From: Candidatus Gallacutalibacter pullistercoris
GTDB taxonomy: Bacteria; Bacillota; Clostridia; Oscillospirales; Acutalibacteraceae
Direction: 5' to 3'
NCBI GenBank assembly: GCA_018710915.1
Contig: DVIY01000162.1
Coordinates: 1 to 35,712 of the forward strand
DNA: 35,712 nucleotides
The notes below the pieces were generated by a model, which worked only from the letters and a program-made list of their open reading frames with translations, was not told the origin of the DNA and ran no database searches. How positions within the stretch are numbered: the stretch's first letter is position 1; the number at the start of each line of letters is the position of its first letter. Positions 7,629 to 16,109 of the stretch are shown in pieces. Made by a program: the position numbers and the translations under genes.

Positions 7629-7657
7629 ATTATACCGGACTTTACAGGGAAAAGCAA
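7629..7657 (-). promoter_or_regulatory. SigA promoter of recA
   Basis: On the minus strand TTGCTT (7657-7652), a 17-bp spacer and perfect TATAAT (7634-7629). The predicted start is near 7622, giving a leader of about 70 bases that begins with the hairpin at 7617-7589. Confidence 0.8.
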
Positions 7658-7676
7658 CGAATTTCATGTAAAAAAT

Positions 7677-7690
7677 CGAACTTTTGTTTG
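7677..7690. promoter_or_regulatory. Candidate LexA (SOS) box upstream of recA
   Basis: CGAACTTTTGTTTG has GAAC-N4-GTTT half-sites like clostridial LexA operators and is palindromic at all but one pair of the five-base arms. It lies about 20 bp upstream of the recA -35 box, somewhat farther than typical repressing sites. recA is the classic SOS gene, which supports the call; the T-rich context raises the chance of a fortuitous match. Confidence 0.45.
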
Positions 7691-7742
7691 ATTTTGCTTT
7701 TGTTGCAGGAATACACATGTGCACAGCTTCCTGCTTTCCCGG

Positions 7743-8618
7743 TCAGCATTTGCTGCCGGTTCCCTTCACAATACCGGTCACGGCACGATCCAGGCCGCCG
7801 AAATCCTGATGTACAGCCAGCTGTATGACACCGGCATCGCAGAACAGCCCGCACACGTCCTGTGCCTGTTCTTCGCCAATCTCCACAGCGACCACGCCGC
7901 CGGGCCTGACATGCGGCACCCAGAAAGAGGCAATCGCCCGATAAAAATCAAGCCCATCCCCGCCGCCGTCCAGCGCAGTGTGCGGTTCGCGCTGCACTTC
8001 TTCCTGCAAAACCGGGATTTCTGCGGCACGCACATACGGTGGGTTGGAAATGAGCACATCAAGCGGACGGGAAAGCAGGGCAGAAGGGGTGTTTTTTTTC
8101 AGCACGTCCCCACGCACCGGGCGCACCCGGCCTTCTCCAAAACGATTTGTATTCTCTTCCAGAAACGCGAAGGCTTCCGGCAGCCATTCCACGCAATCCA
8201 TCGAAAGCCCCGGAACCAGCGAACACAGGCCAAGCGCCACCGCACCAGTACCGCCGCACAGGTCTGCGCCATAAAGGGGAGCAGGGCGGTTTTGGAGCAG
8301 CGCAGCCGCAGCACGCACCACGACTTCGGTATCTTCGCGGGGGGTAAGTACGCCTTCGCCCACCGAGAGCTCCATATCCATAAACGGCCAGCTTCCCAGA
8401 ATATACTGCAACGGCCGGTGTTCCGCCCGCTCTGCAATCATATTCAAAAAAGCCTTGGCTTCTCTATCTTCTGCGGGGCGGCTGCCATGCAGAAGCACAC
8501 CCTGACGGCCGAGACCCCAGGCTTTTTCTGCCAGGCAGGCCGCATCAAAATCCGGGCTGTCGCAACCGGCAAGGCGCAGCCGGTTCCTGCCTTCCCGATA
8601 CAGTTCCGCCAGCGTCAT
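7743..8618 (-). CDS. prmC: Peptide chain release factor N5-glutamine methyltransferase
   Basis: A 291-residue SAM-dependent methyltransferase that methylates the GGQ glutamine of release factors RF1 and RF2. It shows the N-terminal helical domain (LAELYREGRNRL), GVLTPREDTEVVV, the SAM-binding GADLCGGTGAVALGL near residue 118 and the catalytic LISNPPYVRAAEI near residue 190, followed by DGGGDGLDFYRAI. Its ATG overlaps the yqhQ stop as ATGA, so the two are translationally coupled. prfA often follows prmC in Firmicutes but is not here; recA comes next after its own promoter. Length is typical. Confidence 0.94.
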   Translation of the reverse strand: MTLAELYREGRNRLRLAGCDSPDFDAACLAEKAWGLGRQGVLLHGSRPAEDREAKAFLNMIAERAEHRPLQYILGSWPFMDMELSVGEGVLTPREDTEVVVRAAAALLQNRPAPLYGADLCGGTGAVALGLCSLVPGLSMDCVEWLPEAFAFLEENTNRFGEGRVRPVRGDVLKKNTPSALLSRPLDVLISNPPYVRAAEIPVLQEEVQREPHTALDGGGDGLDFYRAIASFWVPHVRPGGVVAVEIGEEQAQDVCGLFCDAGVIQLAVHQDFGGLDRAVTGIVKGTGSKC

Positions 8619-9565
8619 AACTGAATCTGATCCTCCCCATTTTCGGGAATGACCTTTTCCATGGCGGCAATCGCCACTTCAATCATACTGTCATCCGGCT
8701 CTTTGGTGGTGATACGCTGTACCCACAGGCCCGGCGCGGCAATGATGCGGGTCAGCCAATTATCACGGCGCCCACAAAGGCGAATCAGCTCATATCCCAG
8801 CCCCATGACCAGCGGGATGCACAGAAGCTTGACGGCTGTGCGCAGGAACGGGTTGGTAAAGGGGATGAAAAATCCGATAACGATGCCCAGCCCCAGCATG
8901 ATGACCATAAAGCTGGTGCCGCAGCGGGGATGAAAACGCCCGTGGCGGCGCACATTTTCAACGGTCAATTCTTCATGGTTTTCATAGCAGAAAATGGTTT
9001 TATGCTCTGCGCCGTGATATTGGAAAGTCCGGTGCAGGTCCGGCTGCAAATCACACAGCGCCACATAGCCGATAAAGATGGCAATGCGCATAACGCCTTC
9101 AATCAGCGAGCGCCAGCCTTCGATTCCATCACCAACCCCCAGTTTCATCAGATTGACCAGCCAGGTGGGCAGCACAAAAAACAGCGCCACTGCCAGCACC
9201 AGCCCCAGCACCATGGCAATGCCCATAATGACATTCATAATCTTTTCGCCAAACACGCGATCCAGCCATTTTTCAAACCGGGAAGGTTCTTCTTCCTCCA
9301 TTCCCTCCATGGATTTTTCCGCAGATTCATTCAAAGCGCTGAACCCGATTCGCAGGGAATCGATCATCGCCGCCGTACCGCGGATGATAGGCAGTCCCAG
9401 AATGGGATATTTATCTTTCAGGTTTTCGGTGGGGCGTTCGCTCACATCAATGGTTTTATCCGGCTTCCGAACACCGATTGCCGTGACTTTCGGGCCCCGC
9501 ATCATAATGCCCTCCATCAGCGCCTGACCGCCGATAGAGGTAATCATCTTCGTTTTTTCTGCCAT
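8615..9565 (-). CDS. yqhQ: YqhQ-family membrane protein (DUF1385)
   Basis: A 316-residue DUF1385 (YqhQ) protein. The family signature IGGQALMEGIMMRGP is at residues 11-26, and QYHGAEHKTIFCYENHEE and RFHPRCGTSFMVIML are the conserved central blocks rich in His, Glu and Cys. At least four hydrophobic stretches are visible, including IMGIAMVLGLVLAVALFFVLP and MVIMLGLGIVIGFFIPF, so it is an integral membrane protein. The biochemical role of the family is not established. The start follows AAAGGAAG. It is coupled to prmC by an ATGA overlap and lies 32 bp after the histidine kinase gene, in one probable operon. Confidence 0.9.
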   Translation of the reverse strand: MAEKTKMITSIGGQALMEGIMMRGPKVTAIGVRKPDKTIDVSERPTENLKDKYPILGLPIIRGTAAMIDSLRIGFSALNESAEKSMEGMEEEEPSRFEKWLDRVFGEKIMNVIMGIAMVLGLVLAVALFFVLPTWLVNLMKLGVGDGIEGWRSLIEGVMRIAIFIGYVALCDLQPDLHRTFQYHGAEHKTIFCYENHEELTVENVRRHGRFHPRCGTSFMVIMLGLGIVIGFFIPFTNPFLRTAVKLLCIPLVMGLGYELIRLCGRRDNWLTRIIAAPGLWVQRITTKEPDDSMIEVAIAAMEKVIPENGEDQIQL

Positions 9566-9597
9566 AGGAACTTCCTTTCAAGCTATGGTTTTTTTCT

Positions 9598-11019
9598 TTA
9601 TATCTCTTCCTGCTGTTTATCCAGCACGGGAATGGTAATCGTAACGGCTGTACCGACATTTTCATGGCTTTCAATATCCAGCTGGCCGCCGTGCAGCTTC
9701 ATGATTTCGTCAGCCAGTGCAAGGCCAATACCGGAACCGCGAACCGTCTGGTTGGCTTTATAGAACTTCTTTTTGACATTGGGCAGGTGTTCTGCCGGGA
9801 TGCCGCAGCCATTATCGCTGATAACCACCCGGATAAACCCGTCCTGTTCGCTGACGGTTACCTGGATGGTGCCGCCTTTGGAGGTATACTTCAGCGCATT
9901 ATCGATAATATTTACGAACACCTGACGCAGGCGGTTGATATCGCCCAGCACAGGGGAGAGCATAGCCGGCTCTTCATAGAGCAGGTACTTATCCTCGGCT
10001 TTGGCGCGGTCACTGAACATATACACTGCCTCGCCAAGCTCTGCCAGCAAATCGATTTTTTCCATCATCAGCGTCATGCGGCCATTCTGCATGCGCGAAA
10101 AGTCCAGCAGCTCTTCCACCAGCCCCGAAAGCCGCTCGCTTTCGCGTATAATCACACTCATGCCTTTTTCATAAGTGCCGGGGTCCATTCCGCCGCTTTG
10201 CAGCGTTTCAGCCCACCCTTTAATGGCGGTCAGCGGTGTGCGCAGTTCATGTGAAACCGAAGAAATAAATTCATTCTTCATTTTTTCAGCCGCACCCAAC
10301 TCCACCGCCATATCGTTGATGGTATCGCACAGCTGGCCGATTTCATCATTGTTGACCTTTTTGATGCGCGCATTAAAATCGCCCTGTGCAATCCGTTTGG
10401 CGGTTGCACCAATCTGCCGCACCGGCGACACAATGGAATTCATGAAATACAGGTTTGAAAATATGATAAAAGCAATAATCAGCAGGCCGCCCAGCGCCAG
10501 AAAGCCCACTACCAGCAAAATCTGCTGATTGGCCTTTTCCATAGAGACAACATAGCGAAGTGCCCCGGCAACGCCTCCGTTTGAATTCCGGATGATTTTG
10601 GTAACCGCCATCACTTTTTCTCCGCTGTTCAAGCTTCCCACCCAGACGCCAAAACTGGATTCATCCTGCAAAGCTGTCTGATAGTCCGGCATAGGCTGGC
10701 TGTTATCGGGTGCAAATCCGGTAGACGTGATGAATACTTTCCCGCTCAAGTTGATCCCCATCACTTCCATTTCGTTTTTGGCGGTAAAGTTTTCAATATA
10801 ATCCCGCACACTTCCAAAAAAATCCTGGGTTGCCTGGTTGGAATAGCTGGAAAACAGGTTGCCCGCCTCTTCACTGCGGCCTTTCAGCTGTGACTGGATG
10901 GAATTGTACACATACTGCTGCATCATCACCGACAGGATTACCACCAGCATAACCAGCACAAGCACGATAACTGTCAGGCTATTGGCAATCCATCTGCGGG
11001 TAATTCCGCGTACTGCCAT
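9598..11019 (-). CDS. Membrane sensor histidine kinase (HAMP-HisKA-HATPase)
   Basis: A 473-residue two-component sensor kinase. Order: TM helix at about residues 12-34, an extracytoplasmic segment of about 130 residues (containing GINLSGKVFITSTG, suggesting a Cache-like fold), a second TM helix (LLVVGFLALGGLLIIAFIIF), HAMP (SPVRQIGATAKRIAQGDFNARI), HisKA with the phospho-acceptor in SSVSHELRTPLTAIKGW, then HATPase_c with N box IIDNALKYTSKGG, G1 ISDNGCGIP and G2 GSGIGLALADEIM. All catalytic motifs are intact. It follows its response regulator by 33 bp, and a lipoprotein gene precedes both. The signal is unknown; the WalK/PhoR-like layout does not identify it. Confidence 0.94.
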   Translation of the reverse strand: MAVRGITRRWIANSLTVIVLVLVMLVVILSVMMQQYVYNSIQSQLKGRSEEAGNLFSSYSNQATQDFFGSVRDYIENFTAKNEMEVMGINLSGKVFITSTGFAPDNSQPMPDYQTALQDESSFGVWVGSLNSGEKVMAVTKIIRNSNGGVAGALRYVVSMEKANQQILLVVGFLALGGLLIIAFIIFSNLYFMNSIVSPVRQIGATAKRIAQGDFNARIKKVNNDEIGQLCDTINDMAVELGAAEKMKNEFISSVSHELRTPLTAIKGWAETLQSGGMDPGTYEKGMSVIIRESERLSGLVEELLDFSRMQNGRMTLMMEKIDLLAELGEAVYMFSDRAKAEDKYLLYEEPAMLSPVLGDINRLRQVFVNIIDNALKYTSKGGTIQVTVSEQDGFIRVVISDNGCGIPAEHLPNVKKKFYKANQTVRGSGIGLALADEIMKLHGGQLDIESHENVGTAVTITIPVLDKQQEEI

Positions 11020-11052
11020 TTTCTGATGCCTCCTCCTCTCTTTTACCCGGCC

Positions 11053-11760
11053 TTATTTCTGTTCCCAGCGGTATCCAAGCCCCCACACCGTCACGATATA
11101 GTGCGGGTTTGAGGGTTCTTCTTCAATCTTCATGCGCAGGCGGCGGATGTTGACATCCACGATTTTTTCTTCCCCCACATAATTGGCGCCCCAGACGTGC
11201 TTGAGAATCGCAGAACGGTCAAGCGCTACTCCCGGATTGGAAAAGAAATATTCCATAATCTGGAATTCTACCTGTGTCAGTTCAATGGGCTTGCCGTTTT
11301 TCATCAGCGAACGGTTGCGCAGATTCAGCGTAAACTCACCCGAAACAATCTGCTCTTTAAAATTGTTTTCGGTGCGTACTGCCGCCAGCGCTACCCGGCG
11401 GTAAATCGCATCGACACGCGCAACCAGCTCAGAGGGGCTGAACGGCTTTGTAACATAATCATCTGCGCCCATCATCAGGCCGGAAACCTTATCCATCTCC
11501 TGCGTTTTGGCGGTCAGCAATATAATGCCGATGGTCCCGTTTTTCTGGCGAAGCGTCTTGCACACCGCCAGGCCGTCATACTTGCCGGGCATCATGATAT
11601 CCAGCACGGCGACATCGATATCTCCGCCTTCGCGTTCGTAAATCTCCAGTGCTTCCTCGCCGTTAGACGCCTCGTATGTATCGTATCCTGCCCGCTTGAG
11701 ATTGATGACCACAAATTCGCGGATGACCTGCTCGTCTTCCGCAACCAGTATTTTTTTCAT
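11053..11760 (-). CDS. OmpR/PhoB-family response regulator
   Basis: A 235-residue DNA-binding response regulator. The receiver domain has the acidic pair ED in VAEDEQVIREF, the phospho-acceptor Asp in VAVLDIMMPGKYDGL, the conserved Thr in ILLTAKTQ and the Lys in YVTKPFSPSEL. The C-terminal winged helix spans about residues 135-233 (GEFTLNLRNRSLMKNG to GEEKIVDVNIRRLRMKIEE and VTVWGLGYRW). The length is standard. The downstream kinase gene is its evident partner. The target genes cannot be told from sequence; promoter autoregulation is possible because the lipoprotein-regulator-kinase unit has its own upstream promoter. Confidence 0.95.
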   Translation of the reverse strand: MKKILVAEDEQVIREFVVINLKRAGYDTYEASNGEEALEIYEREGGDIDVAVLDIMMPGKYDGLAVCKTLRQKNGTIGIILLTAKTQEMDKVSGLMMGADDYVTKPFSPSELVARVDAIYRRVALAAVRTENNFKEQIVSGEFTLNLRNRSLMKNGKPIELTQVEFQIMEYFFSNPGVALDRSAILKHVWGANYVGEEKIVDVNIRRLRMKIEEEPSNPHYIVTVWGLGYRWEQK

Positions 11761-11784
11761 CGCAAGCCTTTCCTTTCTTTTCTC

Positions 11785-13149
11785 TTATTCTGTATACAGG
11801 AAATAGAAGCTGTTCTGCACTTCTTTAACCGACGGAGCAAGCTCATGGCCCGCTTCTGGAATCGTCGCCGCATAAATCAGGCCGCCCCGCTCCGCAATCT
11901 CTGTAAAACCGCTGCTTCCTGCTTCCCATTCTTCAGCAGTAAAAACCTGAATTTTCAGTACCGCTGCGCCAACTGCGCCAGTACCATTCCCTTCCTCCGG
12001 CAGCCACTCATAAAAAGTCGTACAATGCGTAGCAGTATCGCTTCGGCAGGTAATCCTGTCACGCCACGATTCGGGGAAGAGGTACCAGAACCCGTCATTG
12101 CTGTTGATTACCGTACTCATGGTACGGATTGGTGTTTTTGATTCCACATCGAACTGATTCCAGTTAATCAAATATGCCGCCGGGTCTTTCGACGCGTTTT
12201 CATTTCCCGGCAAAACATTCACAATCGGGAACTCGATAATACTATCATTATCGATATCCCGTGAAGGATACGCCACAGCAGCATTCCGGCTGGTAATATT
12301 AAGCGTCTGGGATTTTCCAGATGCACCCGAATAGGGCGCCTCCAGCGTCTGTTTTTCCTCATTCCAGTAAATAATCTGGGTAATCATACTGTTGTCTGCC
12401 CGAATCCCATCCAACAGGATTCCTGTTGTCCCTGGCGAAATAAAGCCCGCAGAAATTTGAGAGTACTGCAAAACCGAAGAATCCAGTGCGGCAGCTTCTA
12501 TAATGCGAAGCGAGCCTTCTGAAAGACGGACAAGCTGTGCGACTGCTTCACTGGTATCTGAAGCCAGTGTGACGACGCACAATTCATCCTGTACGTCATC
12601 TACCAGATTGGTGACCGCCATTTCCCCATAGCTCTGTTCCATGGGAATTTCGAGGATTCCTCCCTGCGTATAATCATACACACAGGCCGAACTGCTGTTC
12701 ATGGTAGAACTGCCCCATCCAACGACCGCTTCCGTACAGCCATCATCGTCTAAGTCTGCAAAGCATACGCGGTCTACCTGTACTGCGGTATTGGTAAAGC
12801 TTCGCAAAATCTTCCAGCCGTTTTTTTCAGAAACCAAAAAAGAAACCGTCGTTCCGCCGCTTCCATCCACCGATTCATACAGGGCAATCGCATCTTCCTT
12901 GTGGTCCCCTGTAAAATCCTTTGTAATGATTGCAGAGCGATATTCCCCCTTACGAGGGTACCGAAAGGTAACCTCTTCACCAGCGGTATCAATCAACAGG
13001 CTGTGAATCTCGCCTCGTTCGCCTTCCTCTTTCGGGGGGCTCATCAACGCTTTGGAATCCAGGCCAATTACTGTACAGCCTGAAAACAGCGTTATACATG
13101 CCAGCATCATGGCAACCGACGCGCATATGGCCGCGCCGTATTTTTTCAT
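11785..13149 (-). CDS. Secreted lipoprotein with FG-GAP/VCBS-like repeats
   Basis: A 454-residue predicted lipoprotein. The signal peptide MKKYGAAICASVAMMLACITLFSGC ends in a lipobox with lipidated Cys in LFSGC. The body holds short Asp-rich segments reminiscent of FG-GAP/VCBS beta-propeller repeats (FTGDHKEDAIALYE, DLDDDGCTEAVVGWG, DIDNDSIIEFPIVNV), a possible calcium-binding fold. The start at 13149 is chosen because the signal peptide begins there and AAAGGGATGG lies upstream; the ORF track adds 22 poorly supported residues. It lies 24 bp before the response regulator gene, so it may be an accessory sensor for the kinase. This is inference; no specific family was recognised. Confidence 0.75.
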   Translation of the reverse strand: MKKYGAAICASVAMMLACITLFSGCTVIGLDSKALMSPPKEEGERGEIHSLLIDTAGEEVTFRYPRKGEYRSAIITKDFTGDHKEDAIALYESVDGSGGTTVSFLVSEKNGWKILRSFTNTAVQVDRVCFADLDDDGCTEAVVGWGSSTMNSSSACVYDYTQGGILEIPMEQSYGEMAVTNLVDDVQDELCVVTLASDTSEAVAQLVRLSEGSLRIIEAAALDSSVLQYSQISAGFISPGTTGILLDGIRADNSMITQIIYWNEEKQTLEAPYSGASGKSQTLNITSRNAAVAYPSRDIDNDSIIEFPIVNVLPGNENASKDPAAYLINWNQFDVESKTPIRTMSTVINSNDGFWYLFPESWRDRITCRSDTATHCTTFYEWLPEEGNGTGAVGAAVLKIQVFTAEEWEAGSSGFTEIAERGGLIYAATIPEAGHELAPSVKEVQNSFYFLYTE

Positions 13150-13232
13150 AGGATTCCATCCCTTTCTTTCATATTTATTCTTTCTGCACACTATTTTGGC
13201 GTGCTTATTCTTCACTTTACATATTCTTTTTT

Positions 13233-13241
13233 ATTATATCA
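13233..13241 (-). promoter_or_regulatory. Extended -10 promoter of the lipoprotein/two-component operon
   Basis: On the minus strand TGATATAAT is a full extended -10 (TGN-TATAAT) in a strongly AT-rich region about 85 bp before the lipoprotein start. No convincing -35 hexamer lies 17 bp upstream (TGTTTT at best), as is common for extended -10 promoters. Confidence 0.55.
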
Positions 13242-13300
13242 TTTTTAACATCAAAAAAACAGTCACAATCCTGTAATCCCTGTAATTTATTCCCCGGGAA

Positions 13301-13338
13301 AAAGCAAACCGCCGTCCTCATAAAACAAGGACGGCGGC
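13301..13338 (-). terminator. Terminator after the zinc-ribbon membrane gene
   Basis: On the minus strand GCCGCCGTCCTT pairs with AGGACGGCGGT around a short loop and runs into TTTGCTTTTT. It lies six bases after the zinc-ribbon gene stop and separates it from the lipoprotein operon promoter. Confidence 0.8.
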
Positions 13339-13343
13339 TGATG

Positions 13344-13754
13344 TCAGACGCGCTTGATAAACTGGGCATGGCACCGCTGGCAGGTAACCTGGATTTTCCC
13401 GCGGCCCTTTGGTGCGCGAAGGCGCAGGCCGCAGCTGGGGCATTTAAAATATTTATACTGCTTTCTCTGCTGGAATTTGGTTCTCTGGAAAGAAAACCAC
13501 TGCGCAACCGGATGCCACAAACGCAAAAACTGTTGGTTTTCCTTCTGGCGTGCAGCAAGGTTACGGGAAAAAATACGAAACAGCGTCCAAAAATACACCA
13601 GATAAGACACAAAAATCAGCGGCCAGAAAAACAGCTGTGCAATTACAGAAAGAAGTATGCCGAAAATCAGGCCGGCCAATGCCAGCTGGTCTGTACCGTT
13701 GCGGCCCATCATCCAATATTGAAACTTCTGTAAAAACCGGTAAACCAAAACCAA
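13344..13754 (-). CDS. Small membrane protein with C-terminal zinc ribbon
   Basis: A protein of about 136 residues. Two hydrophobic stretches at about residues 24-55 (LALAGLIFGILLSVIAQLFFWPLIFVSYLVYF) are followed by a basic linker (FSRNLAARQKENQQ) and a C-terminal four-Cys zinc ribbon, CPSCGLRLRAP ... VTCQRCHAQF. The start codon is TTG: AAAGGAG lies 4 bases before 13754 and 10 before an alternative in-frame TTG at 13748, and the first ATG is 14 codons in. It lies after tex and ends just before a strong terminator. The role is unknown; a membrane-anchored zinc ribbon may bind RNA, DNA or a partner protein. Confidence 0.75.
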   Translation of the reverse strand: MVLVYRFLQKFQYWMMGRNGTDQLALAGLIFGILLSVIAQLFFWPLIFVSYLVYFWTLFRIFSRNLAARQKENQQFLRLWHPVAQWFSFQRTKFQQRKQYKYFKCPSCGLRLRAPKGRGKIQVTCQRCHAQFIKRV

Positions 13755-13776
13755 ACGGCTCCTTTCGTTGTGGGAA

Positions 13777-13802
13777 ACGGGATCCCCTTTGGAATCCCGT
13801 TA
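13777..13802 (-). other. Inverted repeat between tex and the zinc-ribbon gene
   Basis: AACGGGAT and ATCCCGTT are perfect arms separated by about 10 bases. There is no clear U-run on either strand, so it is a weak terminator or an mRNA hairpin just upstream of the zinc-ribbon gene's ribosome binding site. Confidence 0.35.
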
Positions 13803-13898
13803 CTTTTCTAAGAGAAATTATAGCGTTTTCCTCTGTAAAACACAACGGAAAGTAAAATCATTTCAAACTAAATTTACAGAAAAGCCGCAATTTGATTT

Positions 13899-16064
13899 TC
13901 AATTCAAGGCGATTTTCGGCGCACCTTTCATGGTCAGGGAAATTCTTCCCTTTTTGCTGTCCACTGACAGCACCCACACGGTGACGATATCGCCTACCTT
14001 GAGCACCTCGCCCGGGTGCTTGATGAATTTATTGCAGATCTGGGAGATATGCACCAGCCCATCCTGGTGCACGCCGATATCCACAAACGCGCCGAAGTCA
14101 ATGACGTTCCGCACGGTGCCTTTCAGCTCCATACCGGGTTTTAAGTCCTCCATCTTCATCACGTCGGTGCGGAGCATGGGGGCGGGCAGTTCATCACGGG
14201 GGTCACGTCCGGGCTGAAGCAGCTCCTTGACAATGTCCCGCAGGGTGGGCTCGCCGATGCCCAGTTTTTCCGCCGCGGCAGAGAATCCCATCCCCTCCAC
14301 CTTTTCGCGCAGGCCGGGAAACTCCGCTTTGCCCTTTACACTGTAGCCCGCCATTTCCAGCAGCGCTTTTGCCGCGTCATAGGATTCCGGGTGGACGGCG
14401 GTATGGTCCAGCACATTGGCACTTTCGCTGACCCGCAAAAATCCTGCGCACTGTTCAAAGGCTTTCGGCCCCAGCTTGGGCACTTTTTTCAATTCTGCCC
14501 GGGAGTGGAACGCACCGTTTTCCTCCCTGTAGGTGACGATGTTTTTGGAAACCGCTGCGGAAATGCCCGCTACTTTTTCCAGCAGTGACGGGGAAGCGGT
14601 GTTTAAATCCACGCCCACACTGTTCACGCAGTCTTCTACCACGCCGCCCAGTGCTTCCGTCAGCCGTTTCTGGGGCATATCGTGCTGGTACTGTCCCACG
14701 CCGATAGCCTTGGGGTCGATTTTGACCAGCTCCGCCAGCGGGTCTTGCAGCCGACGGGCAATGGAAACCGCGCTGCGGAGGGTCAAATCAAACTGAGGGA
14801 ACTCCTGCGCCGCCAGCTTGGAGGCGGAATAGACCGAAGCGCCCGCTTCGCTGACCACCATGTAAGAAACTTTCCGGCCTTTCAGGGAGGAAATCAGCCC
14901 GGCGGTAAAGATCTCCGTTTCCTTGGAGGCAGTGCCGTTGCCGATGGCAATGATTTCCGCGTTGTGCTCTTCAATCAGCCGGGTCAAAAACTCCTTGGCT
15001 TGCTCTTTCTGGTGCTGGGAATGGGTGATGTAAATTACGCCGGTATCCAACACCCGGCCGGTAGCGTCTACGACGGCCACCTTACAGCCAGTACGGTAGC
15101 CGGGGTCCAGACCGATAGCGGTTTTCCCCTTTACCGGCGGCTGCATCAGCAGCTGGCGCAGGTTTACGGCAAACACCTTGATAGCGGCTTCGTCTGCCTC
15201 CTCGGTGAGGGAAGAGCGCAGCTCCCGTTCAATGGCCGGGAAAATCAGACGGGAATAAGCGTCTTGTGCCGCTTCGCGCACCGTTTCAGTGCAGGGGGAA
15301 CCCTCTTTTACTGCGGTGTTTTCCACAATCCGCACGCCCCGGTCGTCTTCCAGCTGGATGGATACCTTCAAAAAACCTTCGCGCTCACCCCGGTCAATCG
15401 CCAGCACGCGATGGCCTGCCAGCGCTTTGATAGGCTGGCTGAAATCGTAGTAGGGCTCATAGACAGATTCTTCGTCCTTTTTGGCGGCCTTGGAAACCAG
15501 CAGTCCGTTGGCCTGGGTCACCACACGCAGACGGCGGCGGATGGAAGCGTCATCAGAGAGCTGTTCCGCGATGATATCCCGGGCGCCTGCCAGCGCATCT
15601 TCTGCGGTTTCCACGCACTTTTCCGGATTTACATAGGCTGCGGCCAGTTCCAGCGGGTCGGGGGAGTTCCGCTTCTGTTCCAAAATGGTTTTGGCAAGGG
15701 GTTCCAGCCCTTTTTCTTTGGCCACGGAAGCACGGGTTTTGCGCTTGGGACGGTAGGGGCGATAAATATCGTCGATTTCCGAGAGAGTGGCGGCCTTGTC
15801 CAGTGCAGCGCTGATTTCAGGCGTCAGCGCATCCAAACCGGCAATGAGGGTACGCACCTCTTCCCGGCGTTTTTCCAGATTCCGTAGAGCTTCCAGCTTT
15901 TCAGAAAGGGCGCGGATGGTCTGGTCATCCAGGGAGCCGTGAGCCTCTTTGCGGTATCGAGCGATAAAAGGGATGGTGTTGCCTTCATCGAGAAGCTGGG
16001 TGACCTTTTCTACCTGCCAGTTTTGCAGATTGAATTGAGAAGCCAGAACGGGCGTAAAATCCAT
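13899..16064 (-). CDS. tex: Tex-family S1 RNA-binding transcription accessory protein
   Basis: A 721-residue Tex protein, a nucleic-acid-binding factor related to eukaryotic Spt6. Order: N-terminal Tex helical domain (NTIPFIARYRKEAHGSLDDQTIRAL), YqgF/RNase H-like domain (GKTAIGLDPGYRTGCKVAVVD), helix-hairpin-helix domain (SVGVDLNTASPSLLEKVAGI) and C-terminal S1 domain (GMELKGTVRNVIDFGAFVDIGVHQDGLVHIS). The start MDFTPVLASQF at 16064 has GGAAAGGATG upstream; the 46-residue extension in the ORF track lies in repeat C and is spurious. The length is close to the family norm. The gene seems monocistronic or loosely linked to the zinc-ribbon gene 144 bp downstream. Confidence 0.93.
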   Translation of the reverse strand: MDFTPVLASQFNLQNWQVEKVTQLLDEGNTIPFIARYRKEAHGSLDDQTIRALSEKLEALRNLEKRREEVRTLIAGLDALTPEISAALDKAATLSEIDDIYRPYRPKRKTRASVAKEKGLEPLAKTILEQKRNSPDPLELAAAYVNPEKCVETAEDALAGARDIIAEQLSDDASIRRRLRVVTQANGLLVSKAAKKDEESVYEPYYDFSQPIKALAGHRVLAIDRGEREGFLKVSIQLEDDRGVRIVENTAVKEGSPCTETVREAAQDAYSRLIFPAIERELRSSLTEEADEAAIKVFAVNLRQLLMQPPVKGKTAIGLDPGYRTGCKVAVVDATGRVLDTGVIYITHSQHQKEQAKEFLTRLIEEHNAEIIAIGNGTASKETEIFTAGLISSLKGRKVSYMVVSEAGASVYSASKLAAQEFPQFDLTLRSAVSIARRLQDPLAELVKIDPKAIGVGQYQHDMPQKRLTEALGGVVEDCVNSVGVDLNTASPSLLEKVAGISAAVSKNIVTYREENGAFHSRAELKKVPKLGPKAFEQCAGFLRVSESANVLDHTAVHPESYDAAKALLEMAGYSVKGKAEFPGLREKVEGMGFSAAAEKLGIGEPTLRDIVKELLQPGRDPRDELPAPMLRTDVMKMEDLKPGMELKGTVRNVIDFGAFVDIGVHQDGLVHISQICNKFIKHPGEVLKVGDIVTVWVLSVDSKKGRISLTMKGAPKIALN

Positions 16065-16109
16065 AAAAAAACATCCTTTCCAAAATTCAGTGCGCGTGGA
16101 GACAGCCAA

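Noticed and set aside
10236-10256. TTCATGTGAAAC in the histidine kinase gene as a second parS
   Set aside because: It has about five mismatches to parS and codes for the conserved VSHEL H-box.
14682-15887. 401-residue plus-strand ORF opposite tex
   Set aside because: Antisense shadow of tex; the Tex frame has all expected domains.
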